Shown piece after piece: positions 6,086-6,735 of a stretch of 6,735 bases of DNA. Position 1 is the stretch's first letter; the number at the start of each line of letters is the position of its first letter. Location of the stretch: NCBI GenBank assembly GCA_946610635.1, contig CAMOCI010000036.1:1-6735 (forward strand), given 5' to 3'. A program made the position numbers and the translations under genes. This stretch comes from an uncultured Clostridia bacterium. GTDB taxonomy: Bacteria > Bacillota > Clostridia > Christensenellales > UBA1242. The notes below the pieces were generated by a model. That model did not search any database, was not told the DNA's origin, and worked only from the letters and a program-made list of their open reading frames with translations.

Positions 6086-6099
6086 AATGAAATGTTGGC
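6085..6099. repeat. 15-bp direct repeat of the 5S 3' end and flank, copy 2
   Basis: This is identical to 5921-5935. This copy includes the final bases of the true 5S gene (6093-6099), so it is probably the parental copy. Confidence 0.8.
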
Positions 6100-6209
6100 A
6101 ATGAGCTATCTTTCCAGCCCGTTTCCAGACTAGTATTTTTGCCGCTGTAAGTCTTAACTTCTGTGTTCGAGATGAGAACAGGTGAACCCTTACGCTAAAA
6201 TCACCAACA
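6093..6209 (-). rRNA. rrf: 5S ribosomal RNA
   Basis: Read on the minus strand, the sequence begins TGTTGGTGATTTTAGCG and ends AGCTCATTGCCAACA. TGTTGG and CCAACA pair as the terminal helix I, which sets the ends and gives 117 nt, usual for Bacillota. The conserved internal segments ATCTCGAACACAGAAGTTAAG (6151-6171 region) and CTGGAAACGGGCTGGAAAG are present. It is the last gene of the rRNA operon and is directly followed by a terminator. Confidence 0.95.
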
Positions 6210-6311
6210 ATGGTTGAATGTGATAGCACATTCACAACTGCATAATAATAGAAAATAATTAACAATATATTTAAAAACTTGCATCAGTTTGTTAAACTGA
6301 AAATCATTTTG
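6210..6311 (-). other. 23S-5S intergenic spacer
   Basis: An AT-rich spacer of about 100 nt with no tRNA. It contains two perfect hairpins likely to serve rRNA processing: TGAATGTG/CACATTCA (6215-6222 with 6227-6234) and TCAGTTT/AAACTGA (6284-6290 with 6294-6300). The second lies about 11 nt past the predicted 23S 3' end. Confidence 0.6.

Positions 6312-6735
<424 letters not shown>

Noticed and set aside
5981..6265. 94-codon minus-strand frame
   Set aside because: It runs through the entire 5S rRNA gene and its terminator, so it is not a protein gene.
6210..6311. tRNA gene in the 23S-5S spacer
   Set aside because: Only two simple hairpins are present; no cloverleaf or TTCGA-type T-loop.

Overview
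The window comes from an AT-rich bacterium. It most likely belongs to the Bacillota (Firmicutes), perhaps an uncultivated Clostridia-like gut lineage, but this is inferred from gene order, AAAGGAG ribosome binding sites and rRNA character, and no taxon can be named from sequence alone. The standard genetic code applies: TAA, TAG and TGA are all used as stops (rnpA ends in TGA). Every supported gene lies on the minus strand, so transcription runs from right to left.

Right end (about 6093-6735): the 3' part of a 23S rRNA gene (cut by the window edge), a roughly 100-nt spacer without tRNA, and a complete 117-nt 5S rRNA gene followed at once by an intrinsic terminator. Beyond it is an unusual non-coding stretch of about 190 bases. 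It repeats the last bases of the 5S gene and its 3' flank, carries several hairpins, and ends in a second intrinsic terminator with a GAAA loop.

Middle (about 2488-5853): the conserved ribosome/RNase P/membrane-insertion cluster rpmH-rnpA-yidD-yidC-jag(khpB). It has a strong sigma-70-type promoter before rpmH, a terminator-like hairpin in the rpmH leader, overlapping rnpA/yidD/yidC reading frames, and an intrinsic terminator after jag. The cluster makes ribosomal protein L34, the RNase P protein, the YidD insertion factor, the YidC/Oxa1 insertase and a KH-R3H RNA-binding protein. YidC is unusual: it is 500 residues long because of a large extracytoplasmic insert containing two tandem repeats, and the conserved groove arginine is replaced by lysine.

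Left end (1-2408): a separate transcription unit with its own near-consensus promoter. It encodes a large protein (771 codons visible, C-terminus cut off) with an intact calcineurin-like metallophosphoesterase domain followed by what reads as a second, catalytically degenerate copy of the same fold. The second copy carries a long charged helical insert.

The usual neighbours of this cluster are missing on both sides. No dnaA or DnaA-box cluster lies upstream of rpmH, where an rRNA operon ends instead, and no mnmE/mnmG follows jag. No CRISPR array, tRNA or insertion sequence was seen. The best candidates for something undescribed are the two-domain phosphoesterase/pseudo-phosphoesterase, the YidC insert, and the structured stretch after the 5S gene.
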